A stretch of DNA of 64,000 bases from Platynereis dumerilii (GCA_026936325.1 JAPTHN010000005.1:55357514-55421513), one strand, 5' to 3'. Counted from the first letter of the stretch, positions 24,101 to 36,603 are shown. The notes: generated from the sequence alone by a model not told the origin. Program-made: numbers and translations.

Positions 24101-24767
24101 AGGCAAATATTTTGATCTGAGAAGTAAAAAACGAAGCAACTTACTCTGGTCTCCCCCGTGAAGGCAAGTGGTTATATATTGCTTCATGACAGCAAGAAAA
24201 CTGAAACAGTAAAACATATCAAAGAATATTACTTTCTTTGAAAGTCATGACTTGATTGAAATATGATCACTCAAATTTAAAGTATAAGACGGTGTGGTCG
24301 TTGATTCATATTTTCATCTCAGAAGTTTAAAAACATGCTCATAAGTCTTTGGGGAGTATACAGAATAATATATAGTTTAAAGTTACAGATTAGTACGTGA
24401 GACATAAAGAAAGGTGTTCAACTCTGATAGAAGTCAGAAGATTAAATTTTTGTAGTTTGAATCATAGAAATTTCAAATGATGTAAATGGCTCACGATTGG
24501 GTGAAACAGATTATTCCTCAAATTTCAGCTTAATAATCGTCTGCAATTATGATTCATCATAATATATGGAGAAAAATAACATTATTGTTTTCTCTGATAT
24601 TATTATTATCATTTACCAGCTGTTTAATGCTAGACCGTTGAAATGTTTCGGCCTTGGATTTAATATCAACTGCTATAATATTTTTGACCTTGACATTAAA
24701 ATCAAGATCAAAGATAATCTCAACGACTCTAAATCTAAAAAGTGGCGACTCAAGTTATATTATGAAT
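21132..24767. other. No confident gene; weak relics
   Basis: Mostly AT-rich non-coding DNA. Minus-strand frames at 22631-22858 and 23053-23244 (EGSFGDLDTGSGKKIAPAIA) have protein-like composition but no supported splice structure. The 144-codon minus frame at 23783-24217 looks like chance. No assignment is offered. Confidence 0.35.
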
Positions 24768-26430
24768 GACCCATGATATGTGCAGCAAACACATTCATCA
24801 AGGTGCCGGAAAAATTAATAAATTATTCACACAAGGAAAGTGATACATAACAATATATTACTGCATGATGATTGAATTCAGTTGTCAGGCATTGACTGAG
24901 TGCCAAATGACCAATAGGCATTACACCAACACGGTGCTACATCAAAACTCCATTTGGGATAACATCACTCTGAACAAGTTATATTCTCACGAACAAATCG
25001 GAATAAATCATCATTATGCATCAACATTAATATTTTGTGATAATGTTGTTTTTAAAACGTTCAATGAATCATTTAATGTTTCCTTTGTACACCATAAAAT
25101 CTATAGCTAAATATCGGCATACTAACCGAATTTGCCATGCCAAAATTTCAAGAAAACTGTTGTTGATTGAAATGTTATCAAGGACAAAACTATGCTTTTT
25201 CCAGTCTTTCACACCAGTCACATGTCAAGTGTTTGCCAAAGTATTTCCAAGAAGGGGGGTAAATGGGATTGAGTGCAAATGCATAAAGTGCTGGAGTGTT
25301 TATAGCACATAATGGTAGTATTTTTTATAAGAAATAGATACCCACCCGGGAGTGAGATATCCATGACCATTAAACTGAGATGCAACATTACACGTTCAGC
25401 CAAATCTGCATTAGCAGAAATGACTTAGCAGACACTGCCAAATGGTATCTCCAGGGCATGCTCCAAGCAGCTGCATAAACTGCTCAGTAAATCTGGATTA
25501 TGCAAAGGTTATGTGTCACACCTGCAACTTGAGGACTCCTTATGACAAGATCTTGAGAACCACTCAACTTAGAGCTTTTTTCTGATTGTTGACTCATTGG
25601 AAAAAATGTGTTTTCTTCTTATTTAATTTTCAACTGGCTTCACAACATCATTAAGAGTTGCTTGTCAGCTCTTGTTGGTTTCCTAATTTTCTTATTAGGT
25701 GTACTTTAAATTAGTCAGTTAGTTAGTTTATTCACGCTTAAGACGCCACATATAATATATATTATATGCTGAATGAACTGATCCAACAATAACTGACACA
25801 AACAAATAATAAAATGAGTTTTAAGCAAGTGACATCACAAGACCCAGTTATATGTCAATTTTCAAACTGATTGGACCGCTGATCTGTTAACAGCACATGA
25901 ACTATCTCCAAATACCCGTGAGACAGCTTTCAACCGAAATTGGTGATTTATTCCATATTAAACTCCATCGCAGATTAAAAAGATCATTACTTTATCAGTT
26001 GATAAGGCATTTAAAAAAAAGTGCACATGCTATTGTCTCCTTCAATGAATTTAAATTTGGTTTGAATGGATGTGACACATCATCATCAATTGATTCGTTT
26101 GAGTGTGATTTTTGTGAAACAGAGCAGTGCAATAGCCACAAAATTAGCTACTCAGATTGAGAAATACCCTAATTCAGTAACTTTGGAATGAGCCCTTTTG
26201 GATCATGATGTCATGTCACTGTCAATTTCAGTTGCCATGTTTGTGTCATGTTCTGTTTTACAAGGACATCTGAGCATAGCATCTGAAATTAATATGACAC
26301 TTTGCATCACACAGACTTCTTCAGCTGACTGAACTGGGGCGTCTTGAGTCACAGCTCCCCCTGTTGGATTGGGGGAGTTTGATGCAGACAAAAGCTCCTG
26401 TAGCTAAATATCTCAGACTATAAAGAGGTA
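24768..26430. repeat. Dispersed module, copy 1
   Basis: Three sub-blocks in order: a 'cccatgatatgtgcagcaaa' block (24770-25020), a 'ccgggagtgagatatccatg' block (25240-25480) and an 'aactgacacaaac' block (25700-26300). Each recurs elsewhere: the first at 26742-27000 and 32070-32180, the second at 32217-32339 continuing at 36604-36900, the third at 27005-27560, 36945-37560 and, shorter, 50488-50695. No coding content is convincing. 26322-26407 is partly inverted relative to 31958-32010. Confidence 0.75.
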
Positions 26431-26649
26431 CCTTTCACTCATATGGATTACAATGGTGTCAAGTAACAATATTTATCATCATATGAATCTTGACCCTCAG
26501 ATAGTTACCAGCTTTATTGGAAAAATCCAGTACAGCTCATCGAAAAAGGAAATTAAGACATTTTTTATCAAATTGTTCCAAAAATGACAATGACACATCA
26601 TTTGGGGTTGAGTCTTAAAGGGTTACCAGTTAAATTGGAAAAATTCTAT

Positions 26650-27560
26650 ATATAAATGTTGGCTTTGTAAGCATTCACGGTAGACATTCATTCTAATCCC
26701 GACCAACAATAAAATATTATCAAAGCTTGTAGCTAATATGTGTGACCCACGATATGTGCGGCAAATATTTTCATCAAGATGCCGGAAAAATTAATAAATC
26801 ATCCACGCACAAGGCACTGTATGTCACCAAGGCAAGTGACACATACCCATATTACTGATGATGGAATACAGTTGTCAGACATATAGTGAGTGCCAAATGA
26901 CCAATGGGCATCACACCAACAAGGTGCTACATCAAAAGTCCATTTAGGAGAACAAAATTCTGAACAAGTTATGTTCTCACGATACAAATCGGAATTAATC
27001 ATTACGTGTAGTTAGTTTGTTTATTCACACCTAAGCTGCCAGATCACAATATATGGTGAATGAACTGATCCTACCTTAACTGACACAAACAAACTGTAAA
27101 ATTAGTCTTAAGGCAGTGACATTGAAAGACTAAGCTGAATGTTCATTTCTAAACTGCTTGGATCGCTAATCTGTTAACAGCTATAAGGTAAGCTATCTCC
27201 AAATAGCCCCCAGACAGCTTTTAACATAAATTGGTGATTTATTCCATATGTAACTACATCATAGAGTAAATAGAACATAACTTTATCACTTGAAAAGGCA
27301 TTTATAAAAGAAGGTACACATGATATTGTCTCAGTCAATGGAATTAGATTTGATTCGAATGGATGTGACACATCATTAATTGATTCATTTGAGTGTGATT
27401 CTTGTGAAACAGAGCAGTGCAACAGCCACAAAATGAGATAATCAGATTGAGTAATACCCTAATTCAGTGACTTCGGAAAGAGCCCTTTTGGATCATGGTG
27501 GCATGTCATTGTTAATTTCAGTTGCCATGTTCTTTTTTACAAGGACATCTGAGCATGGCA
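26650..27560. repeat. Dispersed module, copy 2
   Basis: Contains the first and third sub-blocks joined directly, without the second. Anchors: ATCCCGACCAACAATAAAA-like text at 26697 (also 32030), GTGCCAAATGACCAAT at about 26889 (also 24900), GTGAAACAGAGCAGTGCAA at about 27405 (also 26115). Confidence 0.75.
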
Positions 27561-28373
27561 CCCAATATGTGACACTCTGATGTTCAAACCAAGTTGCTCT
27601 GTCTCATGCCGTGTAATAATGAACTTTCACAGAAATTTGAAATCAAAATGCAAAGATGAGAAAGTTCATGATGCAAACTAGCGTGTAATATGTATTATTC
27701 AAACTTACACTTTGGAGTGTAAAATATTATACATGTAAGGGATGTGTCAAAATCAACTTCTGAAAAATATGATACTAAATAGGAGGGCCGTGACCTGAAG
27801 TGGGTGCATGGAGTGACCAGAAAAAAAAGACAAGGAAAAGCTACTAAAAAAAGGAACGTTCTCGGATTTTAGGATTACGAGAAAGCAACATTTTTTTTTT
27901 CCCTTTGATGCTACATATTATCAACATATATTGTACAATTAAGAATGCTATTTTACCTTATTTTGGTCGATTGGCTCTGAACAAGAACACTGAAAGTAAA
28001 ACATGAATCTTGACCATATCAGTTAAAGTTACAGTACAACCCGAAATAAAGTACGTTTACCCCAGCAGGAAGGAAGAATCAGCCACTACTTTACCCTTTC
28101 ACACCTTTTGACTACCTCTGAATCACTTCCTACTTTTACCTACTTGAAACTACCTTTTGAAATTACATTAAAATCATATTGTGACATTTAAATTTAATCA
28201 CTCCCATTGTGTTTGATTTACTTGATATTTGCACCTCTGCTGATTGCAGTTACATTGGTAGCTGTCTAAATAGAGTTCTTAATGTGGACTAAGGTTGTAG
28301 TAAGGAGTCAAAGGGAGTTGTCAGGAGATTTGGGGTGGAGAGGAGAAAAGAGGGCAAAATAGGTAAACAGAGG

Positions 28374-28857
28374 GTAAACTACATGATCATAATTACCTGT
28401 ATTAATAAACACATATCATCACATGAGTCCTGCTATACCCCCTCAATTGTAGTGACCTCTAATTGTTATATAACTGGTTGGCTAGCAACCCAAGCTATAG
28501 GTCAACTGCTGACCTCCATTGTATTTGCATAAGGGATTGTTTATATGGGGCTGGACTACCACCCTTGCTGACATGTAACTGGCTCCTACAGCCAGAAGGG
28601 GGCAGGGTGCCAGCCATCTTTAAATGACATACTTGAGTGATTTTGGTGGCCAGAAAGTGCCCAATAAAGATCAGTCATTGCAAGAAGCTTGAATGTACCA
28701 CACACAATTGCATTGAGTTCCTTACTTTTATATATCTGATTGGATTTAAAACAGAGTCAGTGAATTAGCCTGGCCTAATATATTACTTAGGAACGTATCG
28801 TTGGGAAACATATATATTAGCCAGAAGTCTAGTGTGAAACAGCACACCTAATTTACA
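28374..28857 (+). repeat. 5' LTR of the element at 28373-31882
   Basis: Holds a TATA-like TTTATATGG at about 28540 and a polyadenylation signal AATAAA at 28663-28668, in the order expected for an LTR promoter followed by an end signal. Confidence 0.85.
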
Positions 28858-28990
28858 TTGGTGGCCTAACGTGAGTTGAAAGCAACAGAACTAAACATTA
28901 CAAGGATTATACTCAAGTGGTCATGAACAATACCAAGCTGAACAATCGCAATTCTCATTAACCTGATATTATCAAGATCTCACATCTATT

Positions 28991-29686
28991 ATGGCTACTA
29001 TTAAAATGCAAAGCCTGGATGAATGGATTGTTCAGGAACAACAAGCCATTCAACAAGCGGAAATGGAAATAGTGAAATTGGTTGCTCAGGATTTAGCAGC
29101 CAAAATGCTATCTCAGAACTTGACACCAGAAGCTGTTGGAAGTTGGATCGAAGAGATTGAAGCAACTGCTGAGCTTCTTGATCTTAGTCATCTCACAATT
29201 GAAATTGTTCCACAGTCAGCAACTGAAGTACTCGAATTGCAATGCTTCTTGGATCAACATGAACATGTCTCATTACTGGAGGTGAAAGCTCATCTCGCCC
29301 AACAAGTCTCATCAGCTCAGGATGCCAGCCAAACAAATTGCAAGGTTGATGGAATTTCTGCCACTATGCCAGCCACAACTGAAGCAGAGACACTGACAGA
29401 AACAGTAACTGAAAATTTTGAAAATGTAAATTGCCACATGATATGCAGGTGCCCAGATGATTTGACTGCACCAGCTGATCAAGTCATTGCTCATCAGGAG
29501 TATATCTCAAGCCATGGAATTGGGAACTATTTGCCATGGATTGTTGAAGGCTTTACTGTTGAAACTTATGACACAGAAATTGAAAATTGTGACAACAGAA
29601 ATTCTGTCATGAAAGAATTTCTGAGCTTTGACAAACAAGTGGTCAACTTTAAGGAAAGAAGAATGAGACCCCTTTGTCGGACTTAA
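28991..29686 (+). CDS. Uncharacterised 231-residue protein of a non-autonomous LTR element
   Basis: The open frame begins 134 bases after the 5' LTR, in the position usual for gag. The product is acidic and helix-prone, rich in Gln, Glu and Ala at the N-terminus (DEWIVQEQQAIQQAEMEIVK), and has no zinc knuckle, protease or polymerase motif that I can see. A short Thr-rich stretch (MPATTEAETLTETVTEN) lies near residues 125-142. It may be a diverged structural protein or an unrelated captured sequence. The family is unknown to me. Confidence 0.5.
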   Translation: MATIKMQSLDEWIVQEQQAIQQAEMEIVKLVAQDLAAKMLSQNLTPEAVGSWIEEIEATAELLDLSHLTIEIVPQSATEVLELQCFLDQHEHVSLLEVKAHLAQQVSSAQDASQTNCKVDGISATMPATTEAETLTETVTENFENVNCHMICRCPDDLTAPADQVIAHQEYISSHGIGNYLPWIVEGFTVETYDTEIENCDNRNSVMKEFLSFDKQVVNFKERRMRPLCRT

Positions 29687-31398
29687 CAGGCTTAAGGATT
29701 GGGACAAAGCACCAGGACACAATGGAGCTGCTATTGTTAACCCTAAATCAAATGAGCTTGATGTTACCCAAGCAGTGGAAGCACTGAAGCATGACACTTA
29801 ACAAAGACCATTGAAATGGACTGACAAAAAGGAAACAAAATTGGAATTTAAATAAGGACTATTGGAACAGAACTATGGATTGGACATTTCTTAAAGAAAC
29901 TAATATTATAATGTTGACTTTTTTAATAATAACCTACGTTTTTAAAGGTGGACACTAGATGTCATTAGCATAAACATGGCAATGACATACTGAATTCTTA
30001 CTTGATAGACAATGACATATTGCCAGGTTTTCAATAACCAGACTACAATTAATGCATAGTCATCAAAGGGAGATTTGACTTTTAAAATGAATATTATTGA
30101 TATTTTTGTGACCTAAAACTTATAGAGATTTGGTAGATTTTATATGATTATGTTTCATTGTTTTGCATTATATTTATCTGCTTGCTTATGTATGAGCTTT
30201 GCATTTGGCCTGTCCAAGGGTGAAGCTGTGCTCAAATGTCTTATATTTATCAGTTGATTGTGAAATGTTGAATTTCCAGTACGCACACATGTATAAGTTT
30301 CTGGTAACCTAAAAACCTTAAAGTATGTTTAATTACTCTGTTAACATACCACATTCATTGCCCATGTCTCGTTTATGGTCAAAGCAATTGTTGACTTAAG
30401 AGCTTTAACTCCGTCATTGTGTTTTGAAGCCTGCCCTGCACACATAGATAGCTTAAATATTACTGTTTGGGGTGTCCAGTAATTAGCCTATGTTGGGGGA
30501 AACACAATGGGGACTTCCTCTTTGATGTGGGAAAAGCGGAACTAGAGGCATTATTGTATACTTTACTGCGTGTGTTTGTAGTGCCAAACTTAATTGCTGA
30601 TCAAAATTACTTGCTAAAAGCTGTAAAGGGCCATTGTATTTAGTTTATGTAGTTTAGCCTCCATCAACTGAGAGCCTTAACATAACTGTTGGTGTGCCAG
30701 TTAGTTAACCTTGTGCATGGGGAAGACAATAGGATCCTTATGCTTAGATCTCAGCATGCAATGTCCTACCAATTGTTAAGTCAGCCTGTCTGGATGTATT
30801 TGAAACTTAATTATTCTATCCAACAGATGATGCAGAGTGATAACATGGCCACTCCTGATTTACTTTGGTGCATGTGCAACTGAAACAAGTGACAGCTCAG
30901 GCAATTAAAGCAAACACACTTGAAATGAAAGGCAAATGATTTGCATGATTAATACTAGGAGGCAGTTCAAGACAAAGAAATGGAAACTTAATTTTGGCAG
31001 AAATTATAGCAACTTTCATTGAGTAATCTTTAGCCAACATGCCTCACTATCACATGCATTGATTTCTTTGTCTTTTCTCATGGCTGTCTGACTGCAAAAT
31101 ATGGGTACTTAAATTTTGATTGTTGATTACTTTTAGGAGATAGTTTAAGGCCAGGGACACTTAATCATTAAGGGGGCGCTTATGATTAACAACATGTCAC
31201 TTTCTGAACCTTTAGTCAACGTATCTCACACTATCATCAACATCATTTCAATTACTGATGTAATTGTGCCTAATATGTTTGCCTTATATTTGATAGCTTC
31301 CCCATTAATTATGATCATAGATTTTACTTTTTTTATGGTTTATATTGTGACGTGTATTCCTTATACAAGCAACACACTACCCATATGGGGGAAGGTGT

Positions 31399-31882
31399 GT
31401 AAACTACATGATCATAATTATCTGTATTAATAAACACATATCATCACATGAGTCCTGCTATACCCCCTCAATTGTAGTGACCTCTAATTGTTATATAACT
31501 GGTTGGCTAGCAACCCAAGCTATAGGTCAACTGCTGACCTCCATTGTATTTGCATAAGGGATTGTTTATATGGGGCTGGACTACCACCCTTGCTGACATG
31601 TAACTGGCTCCTACAGCCAGAAGGGGGCAGGGTGCCAGCCATCTTTAAATGACATACTTGAGTGATTTTGGTGGCCAGAAAGTGCCCAATAAAGATCAGT
31701 CATTGCAAGAAGCTTGAATGTACCACACACAATTGCATTGAGTTCCTTACTTTTATATATCTGATTGGATTTAAAACAGAGTCAGTGAATTAGCCTGGCC
31801 TAATATATTACTTAGGAACGTATCGTTGGGAAACATATATATTAGCCAGAAGTCTAGTGTGAAACAGCACACCTAATTTACA
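31399..31882 (+). repeat. 3' LTR of the element at 28373-31882
   Basis: Near-identical to 28374-28857, preceded by the polypurine tract at 31387-31395 and followed by AGAGG. Confidence 0.85.
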
Positions 31883-31957
31883 AGAGGAGTTCTGACAGAA
31901 AATTTTCTTACTTCATTTTGAGTTGTACTGTACCTTTTTTGAGTCAGATTTTTAGCT

Positions 31958-32339
31958 ACAGGAGCTTTCGTCTGCATCACAGCTGACTGGACTGGGGCCT
32001 CTTGAATTACAGTAGATATTCATTATAATCCCGATCAACAATAAAATTTTATCAAAGCTTGTAGCTAGTATGTGGACCTATGATGTGTGCGGCAAACATT
32101 TTCATCAAGATGCAGGAAAAATAAATAAATCATTCAAGCAGAAGGCAGTGCACTGTATGTCACCAAGGAAAGTGACATACCTCAGGCCATTTTATTTCTA
32201 TATGCACCCCTGTTATCAAGAAGGGGTATTATTTGGATTGAGTGCAAATGCATGGAAGTACCGGAGTGTTTTGCTATTTATAAGAAATATTTCTCCAGCC
32301 GGGAGTGAGATATCCATGACCATTAAATTGAGATGTAAT
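31958..32339. repeat. Dispersed module, copy 3, left part
   Basis: Matches 26660-26850 and then 25240-25385. It is cut at 32339 by the LTR element 32340-36603 and resumes at 36604. Confidence 0.75.
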
Positions 32340-33361
32340 TGTCACGTGTCAATGACTGGGAACAAACACAGGACTTGTTTCTTAACTATTTATTAATAAA
32401 GTTTCCATGAATTAAAGAACAGTTCACACTGAACACACAACTGAACTTGCACATATGGCTTTTCTCCACTATGAATTCACACATTGCTTCTCATATGGCT
32501 TTTCTCCACTATGTATTCTCAAAAGTTCACGTTCACATCACAGCTTCAAACTATACAGCAATTAATCCATATTCAACTCTTAATCCACAAATCCTTATTA
32601 AGCCTTTTAACCATAATTAGGCCTATCCACATTCAATGTTCAAACCACAAATCCACATTAAACTTCTAGTCCAACATTCTTTACTCCACATATTGAACTT
32701 CCATATTCCATGATCCATATTTTCACCTATATTCCATATTGCCCTGAATACAAAACAAAACATTCTTCTATAAATACCATTATAATTAATAAGTATAATT
32801 GTCAATAATTAATACGCACAAAGTAACATAATCTCTTATTTTCTGTGTTAATTTACCCACATTGGGAACAAACCTCCATAAATCCACAATACATAACTAC
32901 ATGAAATATTGCTTCATAATAGTAAATTTTATAGCAAAATTGCAAGCCAAATAGCTCAATAGCATTTCTGACAGATCAAAATATACATGACTGCATGTAT
33001 CACTTAATTGGCAATTAATTATCTATCAGCCTTAAGTAGCACATGGTCAGCCTTAAGCTGCCTTAAGTAATAAAACATCCATTTAATTCATAATAAAACT
33101 TCTCAAATTAATACCAGTAATTTGTTTACCCATATTGTGCAAATGTATAAATATAAAATACCACTTACATTAGTATCTTAAAGAATTAAAAGAGTTAAGG
33201 GCAGAACACATGTTCCTCTCTCCTCACTCACAGCAGAAGTGGCTGGCCTGCCCACTGTCATGGGCCACTGAGCACCATGTGACATGTCCATGACCTGACC
33301 TTGCCTGACAACTGACCTGACCTGACACAATTAACAGAGAGGCAGAGATCTGGTCTCCACA
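32340..33361 (-). repeat. 3' LTR of the element at 32340-36603
   Basis: Nearly identical to 35582-36603. In element orientation it follows the purine tract at about 33362-33372. Confidence 0.85.
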
Positions 33362-34045
33362 ATACCCCCCTCTAAAAGAGAATTATACAAAGTATAATTA
33401 TTACACAAAAGGAGAGTTAGGCTCTGCTAATAAATTCAACAACGTAATTTTTACAAACACTTGACTCAACTGCTAAATTATCTTCAATAATTTTCACATA
33501 AGAACTTAAAAATCAACACCTTCAAAATTCATAAATTTCCTCAAAATTCCCTGAATTTCTCAAAATTCCGACAAATATTCTTAAAATTCTCACAGACATA
33601 TAATAATGAAAAGTGAAATATTCTAAACCACAAAAGATTCTGCAACAACAAAGCAAAACTGCACACTACTAAACAATCTCAAAATCTTGAACTGCAAATG
33701 ACGGAACATTTTTTGGCTTCTCACTGCACCAGTTGTTAAACCTACAACTACATGTACGTCACAGAAAACATAGGGGAGAAATAAAACTCCCATTCACAGA
33801 ACAAACTTAAATTTCACAAATAGACACCACAGAGTAATTTGGTCATCACACCATCAAAAGAAAACCGACTCACACTGATCTGACTCTCATCAGAATATGA
33901 ACTGGGTGCATCACATGCACTCTCAGAAGAACAACTGACCACCTCGTGACCAAAACACAGACTGGGTGTTCCATCAACACACTCAGTATCAAAATTGATT
34001 ATCTCACAATCTACAATACAATTCATCTCATGAATATACCCAACT

Positions 34046-35392
34046 CTAAGAACCACCAAAAAATCCATGCACCTCACCTTGAGTATGATCAAAATTTATC
34101 TCACAAGACTTCTGCAAATAAAGAGCTCTAGCTTTCTTGAGTAAGCTTTTTCGCCTACTAGGACTAACTAATTTCTCAACTGGAATGGTAAACTCAACAC
34201 CATTATGAATTGAAACACAAACGGGATTCTCAACTAATGAAACAGCATCATCAGAATTCTCAAAATTGTCTTCACAAGACAAAGAAATAACACCAATTGG
34301 ATTCTCAACCCCTGAAAATACATCAACGGAATTCTCAACATTGTCTTCACAAGACAAAGCAACAATATCAATGGGATTCTCAAACAATGAAACTACGTCA
34401 TCAGAATTCTCAACATCGTCTTCACAAGACAAAGAAATAACACCAACGGGATTCTCAATCCCAGAATCTGCCACACCAGATTTTTGAACATTGTCTTCAC
34501 AAGACAAAGGAATAACACCAATGGGATTCACAATCCCCAAATCTGCCACACCAGACTTTTTAACATTGTCTTCAAAAGACAAAGGAATAACACAAGAGGG
34601 ATTCACAACCTCAGCATCAACACCAACAGATGCATGAACTTCCTCATCACAATGAGAAGTATTCACAACAGGATTCTCAATCCTAGAACCTACACCAGAT
34701 TCATAAACTTTATCTTCACAAGACAAAGTATTTGGGAACTGCGCTAAATAACCATCCCTACAACTACCACTAGACAATCTTGGCACCTGGGCAACATCTT
34801 CAACATTTTCCTCGCTATCTAGTTGGACAAATTTTACGGCACAAACAAATGCTGATGATTTACCATCTTTTCTCATTGAACAATGTGACGCAATATGATC
34901 TTCACTACCACAAACATAGCATTTTCTAACATAAGAGTCATTCTTTTTCTGCTTCTTTCTGGCAAGTTTGTAACAGTCATTAACATCATGTCCATCTTTT
35001 TTACAATATTTACAATACTTTGTAACACAAATTTTGTCCGAATTTTGTTTGTAAAACGTGCAGTTGTTGTCATCTCTTCTGCATTCAATGTCCAGCTTTT
35101 GTCTTTCCAAGCGAATACGTCTCTCATTCATTTCTGCTTCATGATATACTTTGAGCTTTGCAATCTGTTCTTCACTCTTCCGGCGTTCTTCTTGTTCACG
35201 AAGTTTCAAAATTTCTAATTCTAATTTCTTCTCCTCCAGTTGCTTTTGGTCTTTAAAATGTTTTAAATCTTCTCTACGATGCTGTCTGTTCTCACGCTGT
35301 ATTGCCTGTTGTTCGGCAACAAACTCTTTCAGTTCTTTGCCCTCCAGCTTCAGTCGAGTTGCCATGTCAAGGATTTGTTTAATTTCGGCCAT
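34046..35392 (-). CDS. Gag-like protein: coiled coil, two zinc knuckles, seven 25-residue repeats
   Basis: The 448-residue product starts MAEIKQILDMATRLKLEGKE, followed by a strongly charged Glu/Lys/Arg/Gln coiled coil to about residue 105. Two CX2CX4HX4C knuckles follow (Cys127, Cys130, His135, Cys140 and Cys158, Cys161, His166, Cys171), the nucleic-acid-binding signature of retroelement Gag. Residues 224-396 are seven tandem repeats of 24-25 residues with the theme LSCEDNVENS...ENPIGVIS. A basic segment (SPSRRKSLLKKARALYL) follows near 410-426. No protease or polymerase is attached. The frame begins 189 bases after the 5' LTR. It would bind element RNA if made; mobilisation would need enzymes from elsewhere (inference). 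Confidence 0.75.
   Translation of the reverse strand: MAEIKQILDMATRLKLEGKELKEFVAEQQAIQRENRQHRREDLKHFKDQKQLEEKKLELEILKLREQEERRKSEEQIAKLKVYHEAEMNERRIRLERQKLDIECRRDDNNCTFYKQNSDKICVTKYCKYCKKDGHDVNDCYKLARKKQKKNDSYVRKCYVCGSEDHIASHCSMRKDGKSSAFVCAVKFVQLDSEENVEDVAQVPRLSSGSCRDGYLAQFPNTLSCEDKVYESGVGSRIENPVVNTSHCDEEVHASVGVDAEVVNPSCVIPLSFEDNVKKSGVADLGIVNPIGVIPLSCEDNVQKSGVADSGIENPVGVISLSCEDDVENSDDVVSLFENPIDIVALSCEDNVENSVDVFSGVENPIGVISLSCEDNFENSDDAVSLVENPVCVSIHNGVEFTIPVEKLVSPSRRKSLLKKARALYLQKSCEINFDHTQGEVHGFFGGS
34205..34723 (-). repeat. In-frame 75-bp minisatellite in the gag-like gene
   Basis: The last five units are exactly 75 bases (residues 271-395) and the first two are slightly shorter. On the plus strand the theme TTGTCTTCACAAGACAAAG recurs. 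The unit length is a multiple of three, so copy-number change would keep the frame. Confidence 0.85.
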
Positions 35393-35581
35393 AATGTACT
35401 AGGATAAGTATGCACTGAATTTAGGTCTAAGCTGCAGTTCATTCACAGGGATGCATAATGATAATATTATGGATATGGATTTAAATGGTCTGTCATGTTG
35501 GCTTTGTTCTCCACGAAGTCACAATGTAAGTTCCAGCCATGAACACGCAACGGGTTAGCCGATCCTGGCGAGCTCGCCATT

Positions 35582-36603
35582 TGTCACGTGTCAATGACTG
35601 GGAACAAACACAGGACTTGTTTCTTAACTATTTATTAATAAAGTTTCCATGAATTAAAGAACAGTTCACACTGAACACACAACTGAACTTGCACATATGG
35701 CTTTTCTCCACTATGAATTCACACATTGCTTCTCATATGGCTTTTCTCCACTATGTATTCTCAAAAGTTCACGTTCACATCACAGCTTCAAACTATACAG
35801 CAATTAATCCATATTCAACTCTTAATCCACAAATCCTTATTAAGCCTTTTAACCATAATTAGGCCTATCCACATTCAATGTTCAAACCACAAATCCACAT
35901 TAAACTTCTAGTCCAACATTCTTTACTCCACATATTGAACTTCCATATTCCATGATCCATATTTTCACCTATATTCCATATTGCCCTGAATACAAAACAA
36001 AACATTCTTCTATAAATACCATTATAATTAATAAGTATAATTGTCAATAATTAATACGCACAAAGTAACATAATCTCTTATTTTCTGTGTTAATTTACCC
36101 ACATTGGGAACAAACCTCCATAAATCCACAATACATAACTACATGAAATATTGCTTCATAATAGTAAATTTTATAGCAAAATTGCAAGCCAAATAGCTCA
36201 ATAGCATTTCTGACAGATCAAAATATACATGACTGCATGTATCACTTAATTGGCAATTAATTATCTGTCAGCCTTAAGTAGCACATGGTCAGCCTTAAGC
36301 TGCCTTAAGTAATAAAACATCCATTTAATTCATAATAAAACTTCTCAAATTAATACCAGTAATTTGTTTACCCATATTGTGCAAATGTATAAATATAAAA
36401 TACCACTTACATTAGTATCTTAAAGAATTAAAAGAGTTAAGGGCAGAACACATGTTCCTCTCTCCTCACTCACAGCAGAAGTGGCTGGCCTGCCCACTGT
36501 CATGGGCCACTGAGCACCATGTGACATGTCCATGACCTGACCTTGCCTGACAACTGACCTGACCTGACACAATTAACAGAGAGGCAGAGATCTGGTCTCC
36601 ACA
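35582..36603 (-). repeat. 5' LTR of the element at 32340-36603
   Basis: In element orientation it begins TGTGGAGACCAG at 36603. An AATAAA-type signal (TTTATTAATAAA) lies about 60 bases before its end. Confidence 0.85.

Larger units (their letters stand above)
28373..31882 (+). mobile_element. Young non-autonomous LTR element with 484-bp LTRs
   Basis: Direct repeats at 28374-28857 and 31399-31882 are 484 bases each, with GTAAAC...TTTACA ends, and differ at one position that I could see. The word AGAGG (or AGAG) precedes the left repeat and follows the right one, as expected of a target duplication. After the left LTR comes a primer-site-like TGGTGGCCTAACGTGAG, and before the right LTR a polypurine tract GGGGGAAGG (31387-31395), which set the + orientation. 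The 2.5-kb interior has one sizeable open frame and no recognisable reverse transcriptase, integrase or protease. It looks structurally whole and very recent, but non-autonomous. The superfamily is not determined. Confidence 0.85.
32340..36603 (-). mobile_element. Young non-autonomous LTR element with 1022-bp LTRs and gag-like protein
   Basis: Direct repeats 32340-33361 and 35582-36603 are each 1022 bases, differ at one base that I noticed, and are flanked by a perfect 5-bp duplication GTAAT (32335-32339 and 36604-36608). On the minus strand the LTR runs TGTGGAGACC...CACGTGACA. A primer-site-like TGGCGAGCTCGCCAGGAT lies inside the 5' LTR border and a purine tract (AGAGGGGGG) inside the 3' border. 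The interior of about 2.2 kb codes for one gag-like protein and no polymerase. It looks whole, recent and non-autonomous. The zinc knuckles suggest Ty3/Gypsy affinity. It interrupts module copy 3. Confidence 0.9.

Noticed and set aside
23783-24217. 144-codon minus-strand frame
   Set aside because: Composition matches random AT-rich DNA, there are no recognisable motifs and there is no splice support.
26203-26391. Minus-strand frame SASNSPNPTGGAVTQDAPVQ
   Set aside because: It lies in a dispersed non-coding module and is not kept in the other copies.
32484-32805. Small frames in the 1022-bp LTRs that occur twice
   Set aside because: Their duplication follows from the LTR pair; no promoter or domain supports a protein.
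34266-34747. Plus-strand Ser/Thr-rich frames
   Set aside because: They are antisense to the repeat part of the gag-like gene; the minus-strand frame is far longer and has zinc knuckles.
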